NCBI RefSeq assembly: GCF_000002995.4
Contig: NW_025062285.1
Span: forward strand, 124,001 to 188,000
Reading direction: 5' to 3'
Length of the DNA: 64,000 bases
Source: Brugia malayi
Lineage: Eukaryota > Nematoda > Chromadorea > Rhabditida > Onchocercidae
The notes beneath the pieces are model-generated. The model saw nothing but the letters and a program-made list of their open reading frames with translations. It did not search any database and was not told where the DNA came from. Positions within the stretch are counted from its first letter, which is position 1. Every line of letters begins with the position of its first letter. Positions 51,854 through 64,000 of this stretch are shown piece after piece. The translations under genes were made by a program, and so were the position numbers.

Positions 51854-54800
51854 CTAAGTTGCTTTTGCCTCTTCATACTTAATTTTCCTCCTTCGACAGT
51901 ATGCCAATAAAAATGTCTGCAATATTTCCATTAATGCGTCCACTGCAACAGGATTACCAGCCACTATCTTTAAAGCCGTAAACATTTGTTCCTCTGTACA
52001 ATCACTGAAATAGAAAGACCAGTCACTCGTAATACAGCTTCCTAGAGACTTAAAAGTTTTACCCATAGCTAGTGATACATTACCAAATAACTTATAAAGA
52101 GTTACTTCATTCTTCGCATATGTTACTTCATTCTGTTATAACCTAAGATATGAAGGTAACAAAAAAAAATCTCAACGAATCATAGCAAATTTTCATTCAT
52201 AGATGAGAGGTATATCCAGATAATGCGATTAGCATAATTCAGAACAATTATTTTATACCCAGCAATGTTCTTCTTTGGCATAATCAAAAAAAAAGACCTG
52301 AGCAGGCAGCTTATACAGGCATCCCTCAACACGTTACATGTATCACTTCCAGTAGAAAGCATAACTTCCAGATAATTCGGCAGTGTTTCACCGCTGATCA
52401 AATTTCTGAGCGGACTTTCGTAAGCTAGTAACTTGGAGCTTATCCCAGTGCAGAGGTAACGGTCCGACAGCTGTAAAATTTTCCATTTACAGTCATCTGT
52501 TTACAGGAAGAAATTTTACGTCCCTCTGAATTCCGACATATATTAAGTCTAAGGGAATTTCTGAAGTGCGCAAATGTTATATATGGTACTATTTGGGTTC
52601 TATAATATACTTTCTAGTAACAGCATGGATGCATACTTAATACAGTTAAGAGTGGATCTGACCAAAATAGTTCGTGTCTCCAACAGTTAAATCTAGTAGT
52701 TCATGAGATCAAAGCAGTATGTTGCGATGGCCATATAATTTGGAATAAATAAGAATCGGTCACCTTTAGCAAAGCTGGTATATCATTTTCAGTTATTTTC
52801 ACGCATGATTTGCCACAGCCACTTAAATAATGCAAGAAAATAGAAAATAAGCGAAAAGAGCATTGTTCTTCCTCTTCATCAAAATTAAATGTATCCCGGA
52901 ATTGCTCTGAAAATCCACTTCCAAACATACCCTGAAAATTAATTTTTAAAGATTAACTTCCCAAAGAAAAAATAATTCACATATAATATTTTGAGAGTTA
53001 GTATTTGTCATTCTTATAACGTGTCGCTGATCGAGAAATAAGCAATTCTCAGGCGAAGCTATAATTATCATCTCTTCCCAAGAATTGCAGAAGGAATTAC
53101 AATGTGATTATTTTAATAATCAGTGTTTATATTTTGTATTTACAGTTGGCATGTATTTAAAAAAATTCAGCTGAAAAATATTCAACTATATTAAGTTATC
53201 AAACACAATACCCAATTAGTTCGGCATAGTATCTCATTTTCGTGGCGTTTCCCTAAGTTAAAAGTGATTAGTGTTCTAAAAATTCAATACATTTTAGATT
53301 TCCTGATAAATCTGCACATTATATGCAATTAGGAGAGTGATGAAATTGAACTATGATAAAATCGTAAAAAAAAAATACCCGAAAATATTCACTTCCTTCA
53401 CATAAACATTTCTTGGGAACAACTTCCATTATTTTACCACATTTAAATTTGATGAATTCCGGTAAACTAAATGTTGTCGGTATGGCCTTTCTTGATAGCA
53501 AAATTGCTTCCTTCACAATACATTTATTAAGTGGCATATCCCTACTGATGTAGACCGAGATATCACTCCAGATAGCATGTAAAGAAGTCGACAGTACATC
53601 TGATGGAATCAAAAATGATAACGCAACCAAAATTTGACGAACTAACGTTGGCTGAAAAAATTAAACTTCCTCCAGATGTTAATTAATGCATAAGCAATCA
53701 GCCAAAATCACTGAGGGATTAAACAGAGAAAAAATTTTGGAACCATGCATAACTTTTGTCTCTGCTCTAAAAACATTTTGTGTTCTTTATTCATCTGCTC
53801 TTATAGGTGTTATATATTTTTGAGTGAAGAACTTGAAAAAGAAAGGCACACCCCTTCACAGTACGTTGTTATACGCCAGTTTTCTTCATAACTGCTATCA
53901 ACCAATATTTCACGTAATTTTGCCAATAGACGTTCAACCGGGTTATGGGTTGCAAGCATCCGCTTCCAGTTATCGACTCTTCTGAAAAATGCTTGAAAAT
54001 CACGCATATCGATTTGAAGAAAAACTCTCCTTTTACAATTTTAGTTCAATGTAAATTCAATTAAACTTTTACTTAAATATAAATTCAATTAAGCGTTTTA
54101 CTTGTAAGAGTAAATTTTATGTTATAGGCATTGGAAATTAGCAGAACGGAGAGGAACTGAGCATTACGTATTGACATGATGTCAATTTCAGATTTGATAT
54201 AAAAAATGAATTGAGTTTCTTCATCTTAATTTCTTTGCAACACAACTATTTCAGATCTCTACCCCATAATATAAGAATACAATAAAAAGATACCTAACGA
54301 GATGTAACGTTGCAATACAGGCCTTCATTTGTTCAATTTCATCGCTTGATTTATATATATTTTTAAGTACTTCTAATCCAAACGGTGCATCAATATGAGA
54401 AGAAAATTCTTCCAATAAAGCGTTACCAAAATCGCTTCTTATTGCACATTCTGAACATTGCGAAATTCGCCTGAAAATTTAGATAAATCGAGGCATAAAG
54501 TGGAAAAACAATCAAACTATGCTTCTTATTGGCACAGTGTCAATCTGCTACTCCTGGATGAAATATAATTAATGATAGCTGTTATAAAAAAGTTGATTTC
54601 CAATAAAAAATTTCGTTGGCAACAAAATAAAAAATTATAGTCCAAAAAATGGAAGAGTCAAGCATGGTATATATTTTATCAAAAAACGATATAAAAATAA
54701 AAAGACCAAGCAACGCATGCTAAAATGATTTGAAATCGAAATTTAATGAAGTATAATACTGTGAACTAATAACCATGTAAATTAATAGTGAATAAGACCG

Positions 54801-57800
54801 TACTGTCTATCACGTTATATAAGTAGATTAACATATATTTGCAACGCAACAACGAAATAATAGAGCTGAGAAGCATACTTTCCAACTTCGCATTTCCGTG
54901 TCAGCAGGATATGGATGACAAGAGTATGCAACTCTAAACGAGATAAATTCTCCACTGCTAAACGATGACGAAAAATTCGTCGTATCGTACGTGGTGCTTT
55001 GGAAACCATCGATGGTGCTTCAGAAATGTAGTGTAGCAAAGTACTGACAATCTGAGAAAAAAGGAACATATCACATTATGACACTTTGCAGTCTTGTAGA
55101 AATTAAATATATATTTAAGGCTATGTTATAGCAACAATAGTCTTGTCTTATCTACATTTTGCTTGCTACAACTATTTTTTTAGGGGACTTCCAATTCTTA
55201 TTTCTTTATTTCACACACTTAAAGTATATGGCTAATCGTACCTATTTCTCAAAAAAAAAAAAACTTTAGGCTTATCTTTTTGATATATGAATAGTATGAA
55301 AAGTTACTTTTGATGTAATCATTCGTCTCATATTAGACTCACTGTGTGATAACCAAGCCAAAATATACAATTCACCAACTACCAGCTAAAATAGTTTATA
55401 TAGTATACAATTAATATAAATTTAATATTTGTGTGACATACAAACATATCAATTCCAGATAACATTAAACCCAAATGGCTGTTATTACTGACATAATCAT
55501 AGAAATGTTAATAAGGAATTTTGTTAAATTCATAAATGGTACCTACCTCCGTATTCTTGTGAGGTGTATGTGAAGCACGACTCAAATAATTGATATGATT
55601 ATTTGTTGATGTTGGACGTTCCATGCATTCGATGTATTCATCCATCAACGATGTCGGTGAACTACAACTCTCACTATGTAGCGTGAAATTTGATACTCGA
55701 AAATTTTAACTTGAAATGATTTGGTAGGCATTTCGGTAATTAATAACATAAACTGACTACAATTTAGTATTAAATTTTCTAAATTGGATAAGTGAATTGC
55801 ATCCTTATGTATGGAAACAAAAGTCTCACGTTAAGAATGATTGATTATGCTTATCTACAATATCTAATTTTAACAAAATCTTTGTACTATCACAACAAAT
55901 CATGGGAGGGAAAGTGGACATATATTAGATATGCGACCTTATTGTTTGCTACGATCAGTGATGCTGCTACGCCCTCTCCCAGTTCTTTCTTTTAGGGAAT
56001 TTGGCTTTTTTATAGCTAGACTCCATGCATAATAAAATAAAAAGAGAGAACTCAAACAGTGGCACTCTTTTTGGTGACATCTGCGGTGATCGCATCCCAG
56101 GTGGTGGTGACTGCGATGGACTCCAAGAAAATTCGACCAATTTTCCAGACGAGAATGCATCAGAGTCCACAGCATGATTGAGCATATCAAAATTGGTTGA
56201 GTGAAATGGCATTAACTAAAAATGATTTCTCTTTCGAAACAGATTGATATTGTCTGGTCATTTTCAAGTCTTTTAAATTTAAAGAAAAGTTTTTATACCT
56301 AACCAGTGTAAGTCTTCGTATTATTCTCAACATAAAATTAGCTCCTTTAGCTGCCCATAAAAATGAAATCATTTTTGAAATGGCATTTAACTCTAAAATG
56401 TGCATACCATCATTTTGCAACATAAACACTCTGTTTTACGATGTCCTATTTTGTTGTGGATTGAACATTCACTGATAGCTCGATTTAGCATCATCTAAAA
56501 TCTTTTTTATCAAATATATTGTGAAAAGTTTATATCTATTAAGGATGAGAAAAGGAAAAAAATGAATATGTTTCGTTTCATAAAAATAATATTGCAATTC
56601 GATCAAATTTAAAATAACAGGATGGTTTGAAGCGATGCGACACTAATTAAAATTCATCAAAATTGTAAATGATAACAAAATACATCTATTTTAAAAATTT
56701 TTTAAATTAAATAAAAAGAGGAAAAAGTTTTATATAATCGAGCAAAGGTAAGAATTTTCTAGCTTTATAATTTCCCAGCTTGCGCGTTTATGAATATGAA
56801 AAAGGTATCTAGAACTGAAAATTTAAGCATCATGTTATGTGATATACTAAACTAATGTGTGACAGATCGCAACACATGCGTGAATGGACAACGGATGTAC
56901 AGTATAATTAAGTATTAGCAAGACAAACTACAGTTTAAGATAAGCCGAAACAAGTACTGGATACTTACACTACAGATACGTTTATTTTTGTTCAAGTAAA
57001 GATTGATGTGATCCACAACAACATCCAGGAATTTGGTGGAAAATGTCAGGTAGCTTAGTCCACTTCCATCATGAACAAAGTATCTAAAAAATGGATATAT
57101 CCGAAAAAAAAAATGGAAAATATACAAATCCGCAGTAATATTATCAAAAAGCTTCTTGGTTTAGAAATGATAAAATGTTACCTTCCTTCTTTTTTTTCCT
57201 TTCTGGATGCTTACATTCTTTCATAACTTTCCTCCCTTCACACTAATTTTCTGCTTCATTCTATCTTTCTCTCTTCAGTATTAAATGATTATTAAATGAC
57301 AAGTTTTCCGATAATGTAAAATTTAACGGAGAAGTATGCACACACCGAAGCGTATTGACGATTAGTATCTGATGTACAGAATCAGCTTTTTCGAGTCCAT
57401 CAATAAGTATATCTAAGGCACCGTGTCCACGAAGTGCTGCTCGTCCCCAAGCATCCTTAACTCATCCAAAATCAAATCTATTTCTTATGTTTTTATTCGA
57501 AAATGTATCTCCTTCTCTACGTACCAACTTCATCCTCCTCCTTCTTTTTAACGCTCTCTGTCCCGAAAAAAATCTCAAGTTCATTTTCTCTTCATTCCAT
57601 CAAATATTTTTTTCTTACACTAATTCTGTTAACTACACCTGTGCAAAGCATAGAAGCATTTTTAACATATATTCGGGACGTGGATGTGTCTCAACAATTT
57701 TCGTTATACAACCCGGTGTTTCGAACTGCTCGCGAAGTTCAAATGACGCATTACACATTTCCACGATATAGCTTTCGCATTGGCCTTCCAGGAAACAATC

Positions 57801-60800
57801 CAGCAAAACACCAACACCATTACTGAAAATTAGAATGAAAAAAAAGAACCTTTCCATTCATTTCGATTATCATAATATAAGTAAAAAATATACCCTTTTT
57901 CACCAACAGCCTATTATGATGTTGCAACTTTAATTTTTCTGATTACGAAATACAAACTTTATTTGGACAAGGACAAGGATCTGATCAGGAAGCATATATG
58001 AAATATCCTTTTAATTAATTTACATACTACAAAAAGCTACCATCCAACAGATTAATTAATCCGGTACTCTATTACCTAAAATAAAAAAATCCGAGGTTTT
58101 ATTATAGTTCTAACCTCCCTGCCAGTTGTCGTCCAATTCGTTTCGTACCTTTATATCGGACAAAACGACAAATTAATTGCAAGATAGTTTGTTGTATTTC
58201 ACGTCCAAACGCCTCTGCCATTTCTTTCGTTCGATATAATAAATTACCCAGGTAGAGACCAACATTTGACAATAACAAACGCTAAAAGACGACATATTTT
58301 TGGTATTTTTCAAATCTTTAGAACCCTAAATAAATTAGCTGAAATGAATTATGGAATAACATAATGATAGTAACACCAAATTTAGTTATAACAATTTTAA
58401 TTTCCTTCAACATTTGTCCTACTTTTGCATATTTTGTTGTAGTTTTGGCACAAGAAAAAAAGGGAATTTTTTCATTGTTAAAAATAATCTCACAACGTAA
58501 TGAATACGAAAATAGGTTGACAAAGTTTTAAATCTACAGTGCTGATCATCAGAGAATGGCTTTCATTGTTAGAAAGTGTAATTTCTGCTTTGTCATGACG
58601 ATAACATTATTTTTTCAATCATTTGTGGCATTGTAAACCATATATAAACAGGTCATGCTTAGCTTGCCTTTCGTTAAAAATTTGAGCAATAATAATTCAC
58701 TTATTTTATGCCAAATTAACAAATTCCTTTCCCTTTTTCTGCCAACTGAAATATGCTATTTTTGAATAGTTAAGACATTCATTTGCACTCCGTCCCATGC
58801 TGAAGCATTGAACGCCATGCCTCTTTAGTAAAGTGCGTCGCGCAAATCGTCAGCAGTTCGCGTCGTGTGCTGCTTTCTTCCGTGGGGAAATATTTTGCAT
58901 TTGGGGAGCTTGGAGATATATGCTTAGAGTTTGATAACTGGAATTTATATTTAAATTTAGATTCTAAACTAAAACTTAAATTTTACGTCTTAAATGCAAG
59001 CCAATTAAAATATATATTTATCTGAGACAAATATATATACGGCATTTTTAGCAAAGAATAAGTGGCAGATAGTAGAAATCTAAGTTAACTAAGCAGACAG
59101 TAGAAATCTAAGTTATTAAAGAATCAAATAAAATTGGAGAGGAACATATGGTGTTAGATTGGTAAGTCTAAATATGTCAGTAAACTTTTTGCTTCTGAAG
59201 GAACAAATAATTTCTCGCTTACAAACTTAAACAATATTACATTTATATTAAAATACTTTGTTACACGTATAAAATAGTGTTAACTCGTCATTAAATATTA
59301 AGTAAATCACTTTCATTCCTCTATAATTATTACTTATTTTTTGCATAGTGATTTCTAGAGTTCATTTAGTTGAATGACTGAAAGCAAGCAGTGTGGTGTG
59401 TTAAAAGGTGGTCATGCACCAGCCGAAAAAATCGCTGGTGGTGTACGAAGAACTCGAAAAGCGCGACTTAGTTCGGAATCTGAGAGAAATCAAGAGAAGA
59501 AATTGGAAGGACAAGATTCATCACAAGAGGATTACGGCAATGAATCAGAAGAACAGTCAAAAAATGTACTCGCACATAGCGGCCTAGTTGCAAAGGTAGT
59601 AGTAAGTTTAGTCGTTTTCTTTATATTTGAAGATTTCTTCGTACATAACAATTTACCTCATCAATGGATTATTTATTGTCCCTATCATAAGTTTAGCATT
59701 TATTATTGTGCAAACAATAACGCTTCCCGAATTAACATAATTTTCCAGACAAATAAGGATTATCCAGAAGAAGCAATTCGCGCTTATCATGATAAGCAGA
59801 TACCACAGCTTCACAAGTCAACAAAACCGAATATAATTCTATTTCAACCTATCAAACAATAAGGAAATTACAGCATGTACTCTAAAGATTTAACATTTAT
59901 TTTGACTATCTAACACTATCTTATTTCCACTACACCACATTCCACATTGATGAAAGCATAAGACATGTGAGGATTTATTACATTACAGAAGTTAAAAGTG
60001 GGATCAAAGAACTGCTTTAAGCTATTGTATTGAATAATACTGGTATGTAAGGATTTATAACATGACAACAAGAGAAGTAGAAATAATACATGAAAAAAGG
60101 ATGGTGATGTATTTACCCGAAAATTAGACATATTTCCTGCAACCATGATTAAGAACTGGTTAGTGATGATGCTAAATGATAAGATGATTTGACCTTCTTT
60201 TCATTCCATTTCCTTTTTTTATAAATGTACATATTTGATTTTAATTGTAAGCTCCTTTAAAGAGTTTCTTTTTAAGAAATATTTTTCTTGTAAATTTGAT
60301 TAGTATTTTACCTTTCATTTTACAGATATCCCCATTTGTGCTGGTTCGCTTCAATATATTAATCAGAAAATAAATATCTTTCAAAAATCTTATTTATTTT
60401 TCACATGTTAAGACTAGTCACCAAGTCCAAGCCCATTTCGGTAATTAGTACATTATGGCGGAAGTTCCAGATCACTAAAGGCTTTTTAATTAATGTTTTC
60501 CTTTATAGATCGTTTCAAAAATACTTAACCACTGATAGCAGAAACGATATTCGTACTTACCAGTCCACACATACTGTGGAAAAGGAAGAACTACACTTTA
60601 CAGTACTCATCGATCTTAAATCTTCAGATCACAAATTTCGTCAGAAAGTGGTGGTCTTGCTTCTCAAATTCATAGAAAATGAATGAATTACAAATGTTAT
60701 GGATTGAAGCACTACATGTCAATCTAAGGAAACATATTCATATCATGCTCCTAACTTTTCTAAAAATACGCTAGCTTTCAAAAATACGCCAGTGACTTCT

Positions 60801-62848
60801 TTTTTTGAAGATATGATCGACCGACAAATTGATATCTTAATCAATCCCTCACTCATGCTGTGATGTATCACTTCAGTTAGAAATAAAACGCGATTCATCT
60901 GTAGCTGATTTTGGAAAATAATGAACTTACTTTGATACCACTTTTGTTAACTGCTAAAAAGTTTGCTGCTTTGAGAGCCAATTTCGCCACTTCATTTACT
61001 TCATGATCAATCGCCATTGCTATACGATCCACCAGATGGGTATTTTCGGCAATTAATTCCATACATCGTTGATCTGTTGCAACATTACATATCAAACGAA
61101 ATACTTCGCATTTTGTCTCCATTGGTACTTTCGGACCACTTTCCAGCAAACGAACTAAATTTTTGAAATTTCGCGAAATTAATCGAAATCTGCGAATGAA
61201 CTTAGAAGACATTACACATTTTGTATGATTAGCATTTTTATATACTTGTTTCTCTTAATTTTCCACCAGTATTTTCCAGTAACCGTTATATTTATCTATA
61301 TCTGGAACAAACGTTAACTCTAAACAGACAGCCCGGTAAAACCAACAACTTCAAGCTTGCAAACATGTCTGGGATTTTTTCCATTTCAGAAGATATGCGT
61401 CATTTTACCACAACATCGGGAATATGACAAACTAAAGCACTTCAAATTTAAGTAATGATTAATCAAATAAACTAAGATTCAAATATACCTGCAATATTCG
61501 CAAAGTTCCCGGGTGGTTCAGCTAGCTGCAATGTCTCAGTAATAGAAAGTTAGTTTTGAATCACAAGGGGCTTAAATTTGAAAAAAATTGATCAAGCTCA
61601 TGAAATTCACATAAGTAATAAAAACCAACCTCCGAGCATAAAGAAGGCACCATCTCATAGATATTTGTCAAAACACACAAAACATCATTTAGAATCTGTA
61701 ACCATTGCGGCCTGCAAATGAAAGAACTTTCATTAGTATATTAACACCATGCAAAGTACTACGCACTGAACACTAACACTTTCATTAACACTATGTTTAT
61801 AAGTAGCAAGCTTAATAAGAAATGTATCTGACCTAATGAAAATAAATTCCAGAATGCTTAATTCTACCAATAGTATCAGTTTTCCTCATACCTTAATCGA
61901 CATTTCAAAGCACCCATGCAAGACAATAAATACTTTTTTCTGTTATTACTGATGGAATCAAACATGAACATAAGAACTGAAGTAAAAAAAAAAAAAAAAA
62001 ACTCTGAAACATTCAAGAACTAAATTTGCATTATAAATATCGCTTTTTTTTTGTTATTTATTCCAACGAAATTATAAAAATCATAACCATAATATTAGTT
62101 CTTTGAAGTGATTACATTATAATATTCTTCTTCCCTTTGTTCCAACTTGTGCTTCTTGATACTGTTCTTTTTGGCAGCTTGCACAAAAAAAAAAACTTAC
62201 TCATCATCAAAATTTTGCAAGGAACATTTCCATAGGACAGTCATCAGTGTAACCCCGATTCGTGGAAATTTTTTTGCTTTTAATTTCAATGCATCAACCT
62301 TTTTTATTTCCTAAATATTTATATAATTTGTATTAATACACGTCTTACTTTTGAAATATTGACTTAACTATATCTCCTCAATTCCATCAACTATAATAGA
62401 CAAAATATTACATGATGTGTGACAAGTAAATATATCAGTCTAAACATGATATAATGTCTTATAATGATATAATGCTTTCTGCAATAATATTTATCACAGT
62501 ACCGAGGAAATCAATTAAAACCTAGAATTCGAATTAATCTTAAAAATAATGTTAGAAAAGCCAAATTATTTCACTGATTTTCTACAATGACCTAACTCAT
62601 CATTGATTAATCAAAGAATTCGATTTAGCTCGAAGATCTATTCGAGCATAGATGATTGCTAGGTTATTCATTTAATTTACTAGTAATTATTTGGATGATT
62701 GATTCCCAATATGAAGGAAGCAAACAAAAATGTGAGCCACCTTCAAATTCAGTAGGATATTCTTAATTTGTTTCAGATCATTTCCCAAAAGTATCGTCTC
62801 TGTCCCATCTAGCTCTTCCGTCCTTCGTCGTTTCGGCTTCGATGCCAT
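51854..62848 (-). CDS. ARMC5-like armadillo-repeat/BTB protein
   Basis: About 21 minus-strand exons: 62741-62848, 62201-62310, 61630-61711, 61489-61525, 61409-61431, 60931-61200, 58789-58922, 58115-58281, 57639-57822, 57346-57455, 56969-57083, 56304-56430, 56058-56215, 55547-55661, 54879-55051, 54294-54470, 53852-53981, 53379-53651, 52764-52931, 52298-52470 and 51854-52004; about 995 codons (human ARMC5 is 935 aa). The N-terminal two thirds are helical armadillo repeats (DAWGRAALRGHGALDILI; YFVHDGSGLSYL). A PFGLEVLKNIY...RRVDNWKRMLA segment matches the ARMC5 inter-domain region, then a BTB domain (EGSEYFRGMFGSGFSEQF, LLKLSDRYL). Human ARMC5 is a CUL3 substrate adaptor acting on RNA polymerase II subunits; the same role here is inference. 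Unresolved points are the 58789/58281 junction (phase mismatch, perhaps a missed exon), the 56969/56430 junction, and the 23-nt exon at 61409, which is placed by phase only. A trans-splice acceptor lies 13 bases before the ATG. Confidence 0.82.
59366..59369 (+). promoter_or_regulatory. Probable trans-splice acceptor of dap-1
   Basis: TTCATTTAG placed four bases before the start codon, with further AG acceptors (GCATAG, TTTCTAG) just upstream. This suggests a very short leader after spliced-leader addition. Confidence 0.4.
59374..59862 (+). CDS. dap-1: DAP1-family protein, nested antisense gene
   Basis: Two exons, 59374-59595 and 59749-59862 (phase 0), give 111 aa; death-associated protein 1 is about 102 aa. 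Recognisable family features are an N-terminal LKGGHAPAEKIAGGVRRTRK, a Ser/Glu-rich acidic centre, SGLVAK followed after the intron by TNKDYPEEAIRAYHDKQ, and a basic/proline C-terminal end (NIILFQPIKQ). DAP1 is a small, mostly disordered, cytosolic TOR substrate that restrains autophagy in mammals; a similar role here is inference. The gene lies wholly within the 2-kb intron of the ARMC5-like gene on the opposite strand. A trans-splice-like acceptor (TTCATTTAG) ends at 59369, four bases before the ATG. If the intron were retained, the frame would run on through hydrophobic residues. Confidence 0.85.
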   Translation: MTESKQCGVLKGGHAPAEKIAGGVRRTRKARLSSESERNQEKKLEGQDSSQEDYGNESEEQSKNVLAHSGLVAKVVVSLVVFFIFEDFFVHNNLPHQWIIYCPYHKFSIYYCANNNASRINIIFQTNKDYPEEAIRAYHDKQIPQLHKSTKPNIILFQPIKQ

Positions 62849-63590
62849 TAGCACATATACCCTGCAAGTGGTTAATATTATGATTTTTTAAATATGATAC
62901 AATCCAAAAGGACGTGTGCAATGTCGAAAACGTCAAATAAACGTTCGTGTTGAAGTACGCTCATTGACGAGAGTAAAAAAAATTACAAAACGAGAAGAAC
63001 ATGAATGCAAGCATGGAGTTGAGAGAGAAGAAGGGAAAGATATCAAAATTTCCTGCAATGTATGAATATGATAGTAGTGTAACATAGCACTAGGCTAATA
63101 GTGTTATATAAAGAAGTGAATGAAGTGCAGTAGCTGATCGCGAGAAGAATGCAGGACAGTATGTGTAGGAGTGCACTCCTAGTGATTGTCAAATTAAGTG
63201 CACTTTCGTGACGTGGGCAAAATAACATTCTATTGTATGTTTCAATATCTAAATCAAAAATGCCAAAGGCCAAAGTTTTTTGATAACTAAAAATGTGACA
63301 GGAGAAATAAACAAAGGCGTTAAGAAACAAAAACGACGCTTATAAGACATATTATGAATTTTAAACAAAATAGTTTCTTCAAAAATTATAAACAAACTCT
63401 TCAAAACTCTTCAAAAATTATAAACAAGAATAACATCACATTAAAGTGACAATAGATAAAATTCAAATATTCTGGGAACTTATGGAATTTAAAAAATTGA
63501 ATGCTATTGTAATAAGGAATATATAAAAAGTTAAGACAAAGTAGTGTAGTGCAAAGGCATTAATGAAAACGTGTATTTACGTTGCAGTTC
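62849..63590. other. Upstream region of the ARMC5-like gene
   Basis: A minus-strand acceptor (CACTTGCAG) at 62862-62870 leaves a 13-nt leader for the ARMC5-like gene. The rest shows no recognised gene. A 95-codon minus frame at 63043-63330 is hydrophobic and Ser/Thr/Ile-rich, without a family match. Confidence 0.45.
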
Positions 63591-63599
63591 ATCTGCAAA

Positions 63600-64000
63600 C
63601 TTCGTGCAAATCATAGCTTGAAGTACGCACACGTGGGAAACGGAACCGAGAACTACGAGTACAAGCATAACTCATGATTTCAAAATGACCGCACAAGAAT
63701 TTCCAAATGTATGTGTGCGTGTGCACGAATTATGCATGTATATAGTGCACATGCGTGTTGCACAAACTAGCACTGTTGTCGTTGTCCCACTTCCCGACTT
63801 ACAGCATGCATGCACTTAGCAGACATATGCACGTGCACTCAAGGTGCAATTACCGTGTACTCGCACATACCAACATATGCCACATATGTTCGTGGAAATA
63901 TGTAGTCCTACGAAAGTGTCTGCTTCCACGCACACGTGCACACACGTGCAGACATGCACACACACACACACACACGCGGATGCGTCTACAATGCGTCTGC
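63600..64000. promoter_or_regulatory. GC-richer alternating purine-pyrimidine block with CACGTG sites
   Basis: The last 400 bases are markedly less AT-rich than the rest and consist largely of alternating purine-pyrimidine words (GTGTGCGTGTGCACG, CACACACACACACACGCG). CACGTG occurs at 63630-63635, 63840-63845, 63933-63938 and 63943-63948. ATGCAT and CATATG palindromes are also frequent. The block runs off the window end. It may be a distal promoter, a repeat, or part of a neighbouring locus. Confidence 0.5.

Noticed and set aside
60460..60560. 13-base segment between TTCCACAG and GTAAGTAC on the minus strand
   Set aside because: Inserting it would break the phase between ARMC5-like exons 60931-61200 and 58789-58922.
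63043..63330. 95-codon hydrophobic minus-strand frame
   Set aside because: No recognisable family and no convincing start context. Kept only as a remark in the upstream-region entry.
1..64000. Search for tRNA, rRNA, SL RNA genes, CRISPR arrays and viral or bacterial genes
   Set aside because: No cloverleaf, rRNA core, spliced-leader sequence, regular CRISPR repeat or prokaryotic-type gene cluster was recognised by eye; covariance searches would be needed to exclude tRNAs formally.

Overview
The window looks like nuclear DNA of a nematode, most likely a filarial or other spirurid worm. The grounds are AT-rich DNA, short spliceosomal introns with T-rich TTTTAG/TTTCAG acceptors, acceptor-like sites just upstream of several start codons (as expected for spliced-leader trans-splicing), and a spliced EF-2 of exactly 852 codons whose sequence is close to nematode EF-2. 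No gene is in operon-like spacing. I cannot assign a species.

Region by region: (1) 1-12.4 kb, minus strand, a six-exon gene for a small secreted or GPI-anchored cysteine-rich (Ly6/three-finger-like) protein. I assembled it from exons mostly too short to stand out as open frames; every intron is phase 1. (2) 12.4-23.1 kb is a very AT-rich gene desert with simple and degenerate repeats. (3) 23.2-24.3 kb, plus, rpl-32. (4) 25.1-29.8 kb, minus, a claspin homologue in 14 exons. (5) 30.4-36.3 kb, plus, EF-2 in 14 exons, divergent from claspin, with a first coding exon that is only the ATG. (6) 38.6-44.9 kb, plus, a signal-peptide-peptidase-like (SPPL2-type) intramembrane aspartyl protease with two candidate 3' ends. 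(7) 44.9-49.2 kb is intergenic with a CA-rich minisatellite and a 46-bp tandem repeat. (8) 49.3-51.5 kb, plus, GINS subunit Psf2. (9) 51.9-62.8 kb, minus, an ARMC5-like armadillo-repeat/BTB protein in about 21 exons, with a DAP1-family gene nested on the opposite strand in its largest intron. (10) 62.9-64 kb is the upstream region, ending in a CACGTG-rich alternating purine-pyrimidine block.

The genes are mostly conserved housekeeping functions: translation (rpl-32, EF-2), replication fork and checkpoint (claspin, Psf2), protein turnover (ARMC5-like BTB adaptor, SPPL2) and a DAP1-type stress/autophagy regulator. I found no bacterial-type system, CRISPR, rRNA or tRNA. The most useful new content is the reconstructed gene models, the alternative terminal exons, the nested gene, the crossing 3' ends of Psf2 and the ARMC5-like gene, and a few small non-AT-rich islands that may be exons or element remnants. 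All exon boundaries were read by eye from splice consensus, phase continuity and homology; no alignment was run.
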